Assembly: GCA_016869675.1 (NCBI GenBank)
Contig: VGDP01000002.1
Coordinates: 82,001-146,000, forward strand
Direction of reading: 5' to 3'
DNA: 64,000 nucleotides
Source: Alphaproteobacteria bacterium
Lineage (GTDB): Bacteria; Pseudomonadota; Alphaproteobacteria; SP197
Made by a program: the position numbers and the translations under genes
The notes under the pieces: generated by a model
Told to the model about the DNA's origin: nothing
What the model saw: only the letters and a program-made list of their open reading frames with translations
Databases searched by the model: none
Shown: positions 10,481 through 20,344 of the stretch, piece by piece
How the letters are laid out: each line of letters opens with the position of its first letter
How positions within the stretch are numbered: the stretch's first letter is position 1

Positions 10481-12000
10481 TCAGCCGATCTTGATGTCGG
10501 TCGCGGCAACCGCGCCGGCGTCGAGCGTGGCCACCACGGTGTGACCGGCCGCCGCGCCATCGGCATCGAAGTAGAGCGTGCGGGCCGCCGTCGAGAACAC
10601 GAACAAGGCCGCGCACGCCGCGTGGTTGGCGTTGGCGCCGGCGTTGGTGCCATTGTACTGGGCCGCGATGATCGAGAAGTCGACGCCCTGGGTCAGGAGG
10701 CCGGGCCCGAGCGCGCCGTCTGGATCGAACGCGGCGGCGTCGAAGCGGAAGCGGTCCACCCCCGTCGCGAAATCGACGATCCGGTCGCCGGCGATCGACC
10801 CGCGCGTTACGTTGTCGGCGACAAAACTGCCGTCGGTCGGCTTCAGGTAGCGGAACGTGTCGCCACCGCCGCCGCCGATCAGCACGTCACGGCCGCCGCC
10901 GCCGCTCAGGTCGTTGGCCGACCGGTTGCCTTGAAGGATGTCGTCGCCGGCCGCGCCGGTGGCGTCGATACGGCGGTTCCCCGCGAGGACCACCATTTCC
11001 ACGTTGTCGGCGATCGTCGTGGTGATGTGGCTCAGGATCGTGTCGAAGCCCCCGTCGGTGGCCTCGACCACGTCGTCGCCCGCCTGACGCACGACGTACG
11101 TGTCGTCGCTACCCAGACCGATCATGTGGTCGTCGCTGTCGCCGCCGTCGATGAGATTGGCGCGAAGGTTGCCGACGATGGTGTTGGTGCCGTCGTTGCC
11201 TGAGCCGTTGATCGCATCGGCGACAATCAGGCGCAGGACCTCGACGTGGTTCGGCAGTGTGAAGTCGGCCGAGGTGCGGACCGTGTCCCTGCCGCCATTG
11301 GAGCGCTCGATGACCCGGTCGCCGGTCTCGTCCACGCGCAATTCGTCGTCGCCTTTGCCACCGTCCATGTGATTGAGGCCTGAGCCGCCGCTCAGCACGT
11401 CGTTGCCGCCGCGACCGACCAGACTGTCGCCGCCGCCGTTGCCCCACAGCGTGTCGCCGGCCAGGCCGTCCTTGCCGTTCTCGATGGTGACACCGAAGGC
11501 GATCGCCACGTTGTCCTCGGCGTCCTCGGCGTCCTCGCCGAGCCCGCTGGGCGACGTGCCGATGGACGAGAACTGGCCCTCGTTCAGATCCAGGATGACA
11601 CGGCGTTCGGTGTCGCTGGCATCGAAGGTGTCGATGCCGCCGGCGTCCCACACGCATTCGTAGAACAGGTCGTGGTCGTTGAACGCGTAGGTCGTGTTGC
11701 CCGCGTTGTGGGTTGTGTTGGCACCGTAGAGGTGCTGGATCGCCAGCACGTCGTAGACCATGGGCGTGGTCGCGAAGACACCTTGCTCGAAGAACACGGC
11801 GTCGTTGACGCAGGGCACCATGATCGAGAAGCGGTCGTTCAGCTCGTCGTCGGGCAGCGTGACCGTGCCTTCGTCGGGATGCCTAGGCCCAGCGCGTGGC
11901 CGACCTCGTGCATCAGGGTCTGAAACGACTGACCGCCGGGGTTGAGCGAGGTGAAATTGTTGTCGATGTCGTTGACGTGGACGTCGCCCGGTTCCTCGTC
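10481..12000 (-). pseudogene. Serralysin-like M10 metalloprotease with RTX repeats, 5'-truncated and frameshifted
   Basis: Upstream frame MHEVGHALGLG + downstream frame HPDEGTVTLPDDELNDRFSIMVPCVND...YDVLAIQHLYGAN...GGGGRDVLIGGGGGDTF; one nucleotide missing near 11880. Confidence 0.8.
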
Positions 12001-12232
12001 TGTTGAGGTGGACCCCGTGTCATCGCCCGCTACGACAAGGAGGGAACCCTGATCGACCCACAACGACCGGCGCTGGGGGCCGCGGCGTGAAACGCTTCGA
12101 CGCCGCGCAACCCCAGCGCCCCGTGGATATGTGGACGACGCTCCGCGCCGCCCACATCCCCACAGGGCCATCAACAACAGAAGCGGACAACCATTGTGCT
12201 AAAAAAACGGTCAACTCAATGTGCTACCGACA
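12001..12232. mobile_element. Probable IS remnant (IS21-like ends), no transposase
   Basis: TGTTGAGGTGGACC at left; the right end, read inward, is TGTCGGTAGCACATTGAGTTGACC; repeated TAGCACAWTG; internal 52-nt stem-loop 12069-12120; flanking genes both lack 5' ends. Confidence 0.4.
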
Positions 12233-12641
12233 GGTCGTCGAGCAGATCAACGACACGTTCAAAATCAACCAGAACAAGGGCCTGAACATCGTCGGCAAGA
12301 CCGACGACGGCATCGCGATGTTCCTGCAGGGCAAGACCAAGCGCCTGTCGGGCAAGTGCATCAAGCGCAAGAACACCAACTGCGACTTCCTGTACAAGAA
12401 CTTCTACGGGCGCAGTGGCTTCCGGGTGAATCTGGCGCTGACCGGCAACGGCGACATCGTCGGCGGGCCGATCCTGGATCCGCTCGAGGAGATCAAGGAG
12501 AACAACGACACCCAGAACGGCGGCGGGACGGGTGGCACCACCACCGACATCACTGCCGTGCCCGAGCCGGCGACCCTGGGCCTGATCGCCCTGGGTGCCC
12601 TGACCGCCGGGTTCCTGCGCCGGCGCCAGATCGCGGCCTGA
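12219..12641 (+). pseudogene. 5'-truncated PEP-CTERM sorting-signal protein
   Basis: C-terminus VPEPATLGLIALGALTAGFLRRRQIAA; no signal peptide; begins at the IS-like boundary. Confidence 0.75.
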
Positions 12642-12667
12642 TCCCAAACGCGAAAATCCACACCTTC

Positions 12668-12695
12668 GACGGGGCGCGAGCGATCGCGCCCCGTC
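12668..12695 (+). terminator. Rho-independent-type hairpin
   Basis: GACGGGGCGCGA-GCGA-TCGCGCCCCGTC followed by TTGCTTT, just after the PEP-CTERM ORF. Confidence 0.75.
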
Positions 12696-12716
12696 TTGCT
12701 TTGGCCGTCGACTGCC

Positions 12717-13457
12717 TTACCAGCGCACCATGCCGGCGTCGGCCACCAGGGTCTGGCCGGTGACCCAGCGCGCTTCCTCGGAGGCGAGGAACGCCACCGC
12801 GGGCACGATATCCGCCGGCGTGCCCTTTCCCTTGATCGCCTGGAGCATCTCGACGAAGCCGAAGGCGTCCTTGTGCTTGGTCTTCTGCACGCCTTCCGTG
12901 TCCGTCAGGCCCGGGGCGACGCAGTTGACCGTGATGCGGTGCGCGCCGAGTTCGGTGGCGAGCGCGCGGCTGAAGGTCAGCACGCCGCCCTTCGACGCCA
13001 CGTAGTGCGCCATGTTGGGCGTGCCCGCGAAGATCGAGTTCGAGCAGATGTTGACGATGCGGCCGTAGCCGTTCTTGCGCATCAGGTCGCTGCCCGCCCG
13101 GCACATCAGGTAGAGACCGTCCAGATTGACGCGCATGACCCGGCGCCACTCGTCGAAGGTCAACGCGTCCCACGGCACGAACGGCACAATGGCGGCGGCG
13201 TTGACCTGCACGTCGAGCTTGCCCGCGGTCTTGGCGACCTTGCGGTGCAGCTTGGCCACCGCGTCCGGATCGCCGATGTCGCAACCGACGGCGAACGCCT
13301 TGCCGCCGATCACCTTGGCGGCCTTGGTCGCGCCCATCGCGTTGACGTCGACCACGGCGACCGTGGCGCCTTCCGACGCCAGCCGTTCGGCGATCGCGCG
13401 GCCGATGCCCTGCGCCGCGCCGGTGACGATGGCGACCCGCCCCTCGAAACGCTTCAT
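12717..13457 (-). CDS. SDR family oxidoreductase
   Basis: IVTGAAQGIGRAIAERL, YVASKGG active site, C-terminal VTGQTLVADAGMVRW. Confidence 0.92.
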   Translation of the reverse strand: MKRFEGRVAIVTGAAQGIGRAIAERLASEGATVAVVDVNAMGATKAAKVIGGKAFAVGCDIGDPDAVAKLHRKVAKTAGKLDVQVNAAAIVPFVPWDALTFDEWRRVMRVNLDGLYLMCRAGSDLMRKNGYGRIVNICSNSIFAGTPNMAHYVASKGGVLTFSRALATELGAHRITVNCVAPGLTDTEGVQKTKHKDAFGFVEMLQAIKGKGTPADIVPAVAFLASEEARWVTGQTLVADAGMVRW

Positions 13458-13487
13458 GGTTCCCCCTTCGTTGTGCGATGTCGCGCC

Positions 13488-14669
13488 TCAGGCGCGGCTC
13501 TTGGCGATGACCGCGAGCGCGGCCTCGACCCCCTTGGCCACGTCGATCCTGTGTCCGATCCGGCGCAGCGCGCCGCCCAGCGCCGTGGCGGCGATCGTGG
13601 CGTAGACCGGCTCGGCCACCGGACCCATGTGGCCGATGCGGATCAGCTTACCCTTGGTCTCGCCCCGCCCTGACGAGAACACGACACTGAACTCGGCGCG
13701 GCTGGCGGCCAGCAGCGCCTCGTCGGACACACCCTCGGGCAGGCGCACCGCCGTGCACGTCGGCGCGGCGATTGCCTCGCTGGCCGGCCACAGCTTCAGG
13801 CCCATGGCCTGGACCGCCGCGCGGCACGCCTTGGCGGTCAGGGCATGGCGGCGCCACACCACCTCGGGGCCCTCCTCCAGGTACTGGTCCATGGCGCCGT
13901 CCAGACCGTTGATGTCCGAGACCGACGGCGTGAACGGGAACGGCCGGTCGTAGCGCCAGGCATCCTTCCAGTCGAGCAGGCTGAGGATTGAGGCGCGCGG
14001 CGCCTTGGGGTTGCAAGCTATGTGGCGCCAGGCGCGCTTGTTCACGCCGACGATGGTCAGGCCCGGCGGGCCGCCCAGGCACTTGCCGGGCCCGGTCACG
14101 AACAGGTCGGCGTTGGCCGCGTCCGGGTGGATGTCCATGCCGGCGAACGAGGAAACCGCGTCCACCAGCATCAGGGCGTCATGGTCGCGCACGATGCGGC
14201 CGATCTCGGCCACCGGGTTGATGGTCCCCGACGGCGTGTCGTGGTGGACGACGGACACGATCTTGATGTCCTTGCGCTTCCTGAACGCCTTGGCCACGTC
14301 GGCCGGGTCGATGGCGCGGTCGTAGGGCACCTCGATCTCGACGACCTCCTTGGCGTAGCGCGCGGCCCAGTAGCCGAACCCCTTGCCGTAGACACCCGAG
14401 GCGAGGTTGAGCACCACGTCGTCGGGCCCGATCAGCGAGGCGGCCGAGGCCTCGAGCCCCGGCGCTGGTTCGCAGTGGAGGATCAGCGCCGGATCTTTGG
14501 CGCGCAGCGACCTGGTCACCTTGCGCGCCGTCGCCTCGTAGACGTGCTGGAAGTAGGGATCGAAGTCGTAGTGGACCGGGCGCGCCATGGCCCGCAGCAC
14601 GCGCGGGTAGCACGCCACCGGTCCGGCCGAGAGGGTGATGACGGGTTCCTTGACGGCGATCGACGTCAT
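13488..14669 (-). CDS. PLP-dependent class V aminotransferase (alanine-glyoxylate / pyridoxamine-pyruvate transaminase-like)
   Basis: LSAGPVACYPRVLRAMARPVHYDFDP; VDAVSSFAGMDI; VTGPGKCLGGPPGLT Lys motif. Confidence 0.8.
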   Translation of the reverse strand: MTSIAVKEPVITLSAGPVACYPRVLRAMARPVHYDFDPYFQHVYEATARKVTRSLRAKDPALILHCEPAPGLEASAASLIGPDDVVLNLASGVYGKGFGYWAARYAKEVVEIEVPYDRAIDPADVAKAFRKRKDIKIVSVVHHDTPSGTINPVAEIGRIVRDHDALMLVDAVSSFAGMDIHPDAANADLFVTGPGKCLGGPPGLTIVGVNKRAWRHIACNPKAPRASILSLLDWKDAWRYDRPFPFTPSVSDINGLDGAMDQYLEEGPEVVWRRHALTAKACRAAVQAMGLKLWPASEAIAAPTCTAVRLPEGVSDEALLAASRAEFSVVFSSGRGETKGKLIRIGHMGPVAEPVYATIAATALGGALRRIGHRIDVAKGVEAALAVIAKSRA

Positions 14670-14768
14670 GGTCGAGCCTCCTCATCGTCGCAACGACCGG
14701 GACCAAGTATCGCGCGGTCCCGCACGGTCCCGCCATCCCGAACCAATGGTTCCCCTGGGCGTCCATCC

Positions 14769-16289
14769 ATGACCGTCTTCGATCATGTCATCGTCGGTGC
14801 CGGCACCGCCGGCAGCGTGCTCGCCGCCCGGCTGAGCACCGACCGCCGCGTGGCGCTGGTCGAGGCCGGCGCGGCGCCCAGCGACACCGACATCGCCGAT
14901 CCCTTGCGTTGGCCCATGTTGCAGGGCCGTGCCTTCGACTGGCGCTACGCCACGGTGCCGCAGTCGGCCACCGCCTGGCGGTTGCACGCCTGGCCGCGCG
15001 GCAAGGTGCGCGGCGGGTCAAGCGTGCTTAACGCCGTGGCCCACGTGCGCGGCCATCGTTCGGATTTCGACCGCTGGGGCGTGCCCGGCTGGAGCTTCGA
15101 CGACCTGTTTCCGTATTTCCTGCGTTCGGAGCATTGGACCGGCGCGTCCTCGCCGTGGCACGGCACCGGCGGGCCGGTCCACTTGGTTCAGGTGGGGCCG
15201 TGCCATCCGCTGGTCGCGGCCTACCACACCGCCGCGCCGTCGCTTGGGCTGGCACCGATCGTCGATCACAACGGTCCCGCCCTGGCAGGCCCGACCGCCA
15301 ACACTCTGACCATCAAGGACGGGCGCCGGCAGTCGACCGCCGACGCCTATCTGACGACCGCGGTCATGGCGCGCATCGGGCTGTTCGAGGATGCGCTCGT
15401 CGTGGGGCTCGCCTTCGAGGACCGTCGCTGCGTGGGCGTGCGCCTGGCGAACGGCACGACGCTGCGCGCCGAGCGTTCGGTCATCCTGGCGGCGGGGGCC
15501 ATCGCGACGCCGTGCCTGTTAATGCACGCCGGCATCGGCGAGGCGGACACACTTCGCGCGCTGCGCATCGCGGTGCGCGCCGATGTTTCGGCGGTCGGGC
15601 GCGACCTGCACGACCATCTGCTGTCGGGCGGCAACGTGTACCGCGCGCGGCGCCGGGTAGCGCCGTCGCGCTGGCAGCATTCCGAATCGCTGCTGTACGC
15701 CCCACGGGGCGGAGCGGCACCGGACCTTGTCGTCGCCTGCGTCGTCGTCCCCGTGGTGACCGAGGCGTTCGCGGCGCCGGCCGTGGGCGAGGCCTACACG
15801 CTGATGGCCGGCTTCTCCCACCCGCGCAGCCGGGGCGCGGTGCGCCTGGCCAGCGCCGACCCCACCGCTGCGCCCCTGATCGACCCGGCGTATCTGACCG
15901 ACCCTGCCGACCGCGCGGCATTCCTCGACGCGCTCGATCTCGCGCAGGCACTCGGGCACGCCGCGCCGATGGACGATTGGCGCGCCGAGGAAATCCTGCC
16001 CGGCCCCGCGTGCACGGGCCGCGTGGGCCGTCTGCGCTTCATGGAACACGCGGCCTACACCCATCACCATCCCGTCGGCATGTGCCGCATGGGCACGGAC
16101 AGGGGCGCCGTGGTCGGTCCGGACCTGGCGGTGCGCGGCGTCGAGGGCTTGTTCGTCTGCGACGCATCGGTCTTTCCGTCGATCACCACCGGCCCGATCA
16201 ACGCTGCCATCATCGCCGTGGCCGAACGGGCGAGCGACCTGTTCGCCCGGCGCGCGCCCGCCACCCCGTGGTCGCCGCCCGCGCCATGA
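14769..16289 (+). CDS. GMC family oxidoreductase (choline dehydrogenase-like)
   Basis: HVIVGAGTAGSVLAARLS, GKVRGGSSVLNAVAHVRG, C-terminal HHHPVGMCRMG...DASVFPSITTGPINA. Confidence 0.92.
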   Translation: MTVFDHVIVGAGTAGSVLAARLSTDRRVALVEAGAAPSDTDIADPLRWPMLQGRAFDWRYATVPQSATAWRLHAWPRGKVRGGSSVLNAVAHVRGHRSDFDRWGVPGWSFDDLFPYFLRSEHWTGASSPWHGTGGPVHLVQVGPCHPLVAAYHTAAPSLGLAPIVDHNGPALAGPTANTLTIKDGRRQSTADAYLTTAVMARIGLFEDALVVGLAFEDRRCVGVRLANGTTLRAERSVILAAGAIATPCLLMHAGIGEADTLRALRIAVRADVSAVGRDLHDHLLSGGNVYRARRRVAPSRWQHSESLLYAPRGGAAPDLVVACVVVPVVTEAFAAPAVGEAYTLMAGFSHPRSRGAVRLASADPTAAPLIDPAYLTDPADRAAFLDALDLAQALGHAAPMDDWRAEEILPGPACTGRVGRLRFMEHAAYTHHHPVGMCRMGTDRGAVVGPDLAVRGVEGLFVCDASVFPSITTGPINAAIIAVAERASDLFARRAPATPWSPPAP

Positions 16290-16690
16290 CCGCGCGCAAC
16301 CGTCTGGTCGCGTTGGCCCTGCTGGCCGGCTGCACCGCCGCCGGTGACGAGCCGGTCATCCTCTCGATCGTCAACGCCGGGCCGGCGCCCCTGCGCTGCC
16401 TGGTTATTCATGGCCACTGGGTGACTGCCGACGTACCGGTGATCGGGCCGGGCGCCAGCACGGACATCGCCGTGCTGCGCGATCCGGCTGAGCGGTCGCT
16501 GTTCACCCTGCGCGAGGACGGCCGGCGCCTGATGATCGAGCAGGTCGCATGCGGCCTGGACGAGGTCTGGTCGGCGACGCTCACCTATGCCGACGTCGAG
16601 GCGGCACGGTCCGGTGATGCGCCACGCGCCGTCCTGACCTGCGACGTGTCCCGCCCACGGGCCTGCGCGACGTTCCAATCCGCGCCGTAA
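16286..16690 (+). CDS. Small hypothetical lipoprotein-like protein
   Basis: ATGA overlap with the GMC gene; N-terminal MTARNRLVALALLAGCTAAG lipobox-like LAGC. Confidence 0.5.
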   Translation: MTARNRLVALALLAGCTAAGDEPVILSIVNAGPAPLRCLVIHGHWVTADVPVIGPGASTDIAVLRDPAERSLFTLREDGRRLMIEQVACGLDEVWSATLTYADVEAARSGDAPRAVLTCDVSRPRACATFQSAP

Positions 16691-17730
16691 CGAACCCGAT
16701 CAGGCGTGGCGCGCCGGTCCGCGCGAACGCGGGCACCTGGAACTTGCGTCGGTACGCGCCCGGCGCGAGCCCCGTGAGGCGCCGGAACAGACGGCGAAAG
16801 AAGGCCGAGTCCTCGTAGCCGACACGCCAGCCGATCTCGTCGATCGGCGCCTCCGTTCGTTCCAACCGGCGTTTGGCGTCCTCCACGCGCTAGCGGTGCA
16901 CGTAGTCGAGGGGTGCCAGGCCCATCGCGATCTTGAACCACCGCTTGAACGTCCGTTCGGGGATGCCAGCGCGCGTCACCATTTCGTCAACGGGCCGCGC
17001 GATGGCGAAGTGGCCGTCGAGCCATCGTTGCGCCTCGGCGATGACGGCATCGCCATGGTCGGTCGAGGGTCGGAAAATCATGAACGGCGCCAGACCTTCA
17101 ACGTGCCATTGCAGGGCGAAGGTGCGCGCCATGACCTGGGCCGCGATGGCACCCACGTGCCGTGCGATCAGATAGAGCGCGAGGTCGTGCCAGGTGTTGG
17201 ACGCACCGGACGAGACCAAGTCGTCGCGGGCGCACGACACCACCAGGGTCCGTTCGGGGTGAAAGCGCACGGCGGGGAACGCGCGGTGGAAGTGATCGCC
17301 GTAGCCCCAGTGGACCGTGGCGTCATGGCCGTCGAACAGCCCCGTCTCGGCCAGCAGGAACACGTCCGAGCACGCCGAGCAAAGCAGCGCGCCTTCGGCG
17401 TGGCGCGCCGCGGCCCAATCGACCAGCGGCTTGTAGCGGCCCTTGGCCCAGCCGTCCGACCCGACGATGACCAACGGCACGATGATGATATCGGTCTCCG
17501 CGACGCCGGCAATTCCGGCGCCCACCTGGATCGGCAGGCCGCTGGCGAGCATGAGCGGTCCGGCCCGTTCGCCGACGATCCCGGTCGCGAAGGGTTGGCG
17601 CTCCGGGATGGCCGGGGTCCATACCCGCCAGCAACCCGAACCCGTTCAGGACGTCGTAGAGCCCGGTCAACGTGGAAACGGCCGCGTCGGGAATCGCGAC
17701 GATGCTGACACGGACACGGGCTTCGCCCAT
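16581..17730 (-). pseudogene. GlxA/AraC-type transcriptional regulator (DJ-1/PfpI + HTH), frameshift plus in-frame TAG
   Basis: Start MGEARVRVSIVAIPDAAVSTLTGLYDVLNGFGLLAGMDP, continuing in another frame IPERQPFATGIVGERAGPLMLASGLPIQVGAG...; HTH split YVHR*RVEDAKRRLERTEAPIDEIGWRVGYEDSAFFRRLFRRLTGLAPGAYRRKF. Confidence 0.8.
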
Positions 17731-17857
17731 GGATCGACCCCTTGCGATGGCACGATCGGACCGAACGTGGCCGGACTGACTCTCGTGGTCGACCGGTTCA
17801 ATCGCCATTGTCGGCGCACGCGGCAACACGCCGTAACACCTGGAAAGGACGACGACA

Positions 17858-18916
17858 ATGACGATCAATCAGACAGCTTTCGAGGAACTTCTCGGCCGCG
17901 CGGTCGGGGACCTCGTCGCCGGGGCGAGCGGCTTCATGATCAACCTGGGCGGGAAGCTCGGCCTCTATCGGGCCATGGCCGGCGCCGGACCCCAGTCGTC
18001 GGCCGAGGTCGCCCGGCGTGCCGGCTGCACCGAGCGCTACGTGCGCGAATGGCTGCACGACCAAGTCGCCGGCGGCTACGTCCAGTACCACGCGGCGAGC
18101 CAGACGTTCGAGCTGTCGCCCGATTAGCGAAGCGTCCTCGCGGACGATGCCAGCCCGGTCTACATGCCACCGGCGTGGAACATCATCGCGAGCTATTGGG
18201 CCGACGAGGCCAAGACCATCGAGGCGTTCCGCACCGGCAAGGGCATCGCTTGGGGCGACCACGACGAACGGCTCTACTGCGGTGTCTCGGCGTTCTACCG
18301 TAACGCCTATCGGGGAAGCCTGGTCTCGACGTGGCTGCCGTCGCTGGATGGCGTCGTGCCGCGCCTGGAATCGGGCGCGCGCGTGGCCGACGTCGGCTGC
18401 TGCCACGGGCACTCGTCGATCATCATGGCCGAGGCCTTTCCGAAATCGCGGTTCGTCGGCTTCGACAGCCACCTGGGCTCGATCGCGCAGGTCCGTGCCA
18501 ACGCCGAGGCGGCTGGTGTCGCCGACCGCGTGACGTTCGAGGTCGCCAAGGCCGACGGCTACGGCGGCGGTCCGTTCGACCTGATCTGCTTCTTCGATTG
18601 CCTGCACGACATGGACCGCCCAGTCGACGCCGCGCGCCATGCCGGCCGGCACTTGGCCGAGGGAGGCACCGTGATGCTGGTCGAGCCCTTCGCCAACGAC
18701 CGGCTGGAGGACAACATCACGACGGTCGGCCGGCTCTACTACGCGGGTTCCACCATGTTGTGCAGCGCGCACGCGATCTCGGAGAACGGTACCCACGTCC
18801 TCGGCGCCCAGGCCGGCCAAGCCCGGCTTGGTGACATTTTCTCCAAGGCCGGCTTCGGCCATTTCCGCCGCGCGGCGGAAACGCCGTTCAACCTGATCCT
18901 CGAGGCCCGCAGGTAG
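17858..18916 (+). pseudogene. Class I SAM-dependent methyltransferase interrupted by one in-frame TAG (18125-18127)
   Basis: N-terminal winged-helix-like domain then FELSPD*RSVLADDASPVYMPPAWNIIASYW...ARVADVGCCHGHSSIIMAEAFP; both halves in the same frame. Confidence 0.8.
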
Positions 18917-18926
18917 AGCGCCGCGT

Positions 18927-20327
18927 TCACGCGAGCTGGCGGGTCAACACGCCAGCCGCACGCTCGATCGCCTCGGCGGCGTCCAGGCATAGGTCCTCGC
19001 GGAAGCGAGGCCCGATGATCTGGACGCCGACCGGGAGTCCGTCGTGCAGCCCGGTCGGCACCGCCGCCGAAGGCAGGCCGAGCAGGTTGACACCGTAGAG
19101 CATGGTCTGCTCGTCCAGCAGGCTCGCCATACGCTCGGGGCCCTTCAGGTCCTCGCCCTGCGGGAAGGGCGGCACCTGAGAGACCGGTGCGAGTATTAGG
19201 GGAAAGCGTGTCATGAATTCGCTCCACGCGCGCAACAGGCCGGCGCGGCGCGCCAGCGCGGCCACGTAGCCCTTGAGGTCGAGTGGCTTGGTGCACGCGC
19301 GGTAGCTGTCGTAGACCGCGTTGATCGCGGGCGAGCCCTTGGTGCGGATCGCCTCCTCCATCAGGGCCTGAGCGTCGGTGAACAGGACCGAGCGCCAGAG
19401 CTGCGCGATCTCGGCCACGTGCGGCGGATCGACCGCCTCGACCGCGTAGCCGGCGTCCGTCAGGTGGCGCGCCGCCACCTCCAGCGCCGCCTTCACCGCC
19501 GGGTGTGGCGCGAGCCCGACGGGTGCCGTGGTCAGCGCGACGCGGATCGGCGGGGCGAGCCGCGGTCCGTCGAGCGGCGCCGGCGTGTGCCAGGGGTCGC
19601 GCGCGTCCGGCTGCGCCATGACGTGGAGAGCCAGGCGGACGTCGCGCACCTCGCGCGCGATGGGGCCTTGCACGCTCATGAGCTGGAAGGTGGGCGGCCG
19701 TTCGCCCGATGCGCTCGGGTTGAACGCCGGCACGCGGCCCAGGCTGGGGCGGATCGTCGCCACGCCGCAGCAATAGGCTGGGTAGCGCAAGGATCCGCCG
19801 AGGTCGTTGCCGTGGGCGATCGCGCCCATGCCCAGCGCCACCGCCGCCGCCGCGCCGCCCGACGAGCCGCCGGGGGTCACGTCGTCGCGCCAGGGATTCC
19901 GCGTGAGCCCGCGTAACGGGTTGTCGGTGAAGAAGCGCAGGCTGAACTCGGGCGTGTTGGTGCGCCCGATCACGATGGCGCCGGCCTTGCGCAGGTTGGC
20001 CACCACGGGCGAATCGTCGGGCGCGATGACGCCTTCGTACGCCTTGACGCCATTGGGATTGCTGATCCCCTTCTGATCGACGTTCTCCTTGATGGTCACG
20101 GGCACGCCGTGCAATGGCCCCAGCGCCACGCCGCTGGCGGCCACCGTGTCGGCTTGGCGCGCAGCGACACGCGCCTGATCGGCCAGATCGAGCGTCACCG
20201 CGTTGACGCGCCCGTTGGTCGCGTGCATGCGCGCGATCGCCGCCTCGACGACCTCGACGCAGCTCAGGTCGCGCGCGCGCACCGCCGCCGCCGTGTCGAC
20301 CGCGCCCATGCGCCACAGGGGTTCCAT
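18927..20327 (-). CDS. Amidase (amidase signature family)
   Basis: Lys/Ser-cis-Ser/Ser motif: VTIKENVDQKG, TPGGSSGGAAAAVALGMGAIAHGNDLGGSLRYPA. Confidence 0.92.
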   Translation of the reverse strand: MEPLWRMGAVDTAAAVRARDLSCVEVVEAAIARMHATNGRVNAVTLDLADQARVAARQADTVAASGVALGPLHGVPVTIKENVDQKGISNPNGVKAYEGVIAPDDSPVVANLRKAGAIVIGRTNTPEFSLRFFTDNPLRGLTRNPWRDDVTPGGSSGGAAAAVALGMGAIAHGNDLGGSLRYPAYCCGVATIRPSLGRVPAFNPSASGERPPTFQLMSVQGPIAREVRDVRLALHVMAQPDARDPWHTPAPLDGPRLAPPIRVALTTAPVGLAPHPAVKAALEVAARHLTDAGYAVEAVDPPHVAEIAQLWRSVLFTDAQALMEEAIRTKGSPAINAVYDSYRACTKPLDLKGYVAALARRAGLLRAWSEFMTRFPLILAPVSQVPPFPQGEDLKGPERMASLLDEQTMLYGVNLLGLPSAAVPTGLHDGLPVGVQIIGPRFREDLCLDAAEAIERAAGVLTRQLA

Positions 20328-20344
20328 GCCGTGCCGTCCTCCGT

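Noticed and set aside
10481-11821. Minus ORF starting MVPCVNDAVFF as a complete RTX protein
   Set aside because: The residues just upstream in the same frame continue the M10 catalytic domain; the start is an artefact of the frameshift.
12003-12218. ORF start at 12003 as a genuine N-terminus of the PEP-CTERM protein
   Set aside because: This part lies within the IS-like remnant and contains no signal peptide; the open frame is fortuitous.
14022-14768. N-terminal extension of the GMC oxidoreductase ORF
   Set aside because: Antisense to the aminotransferase at 13488-14669; the true start MTVFDHVIVGAG is at 14769.
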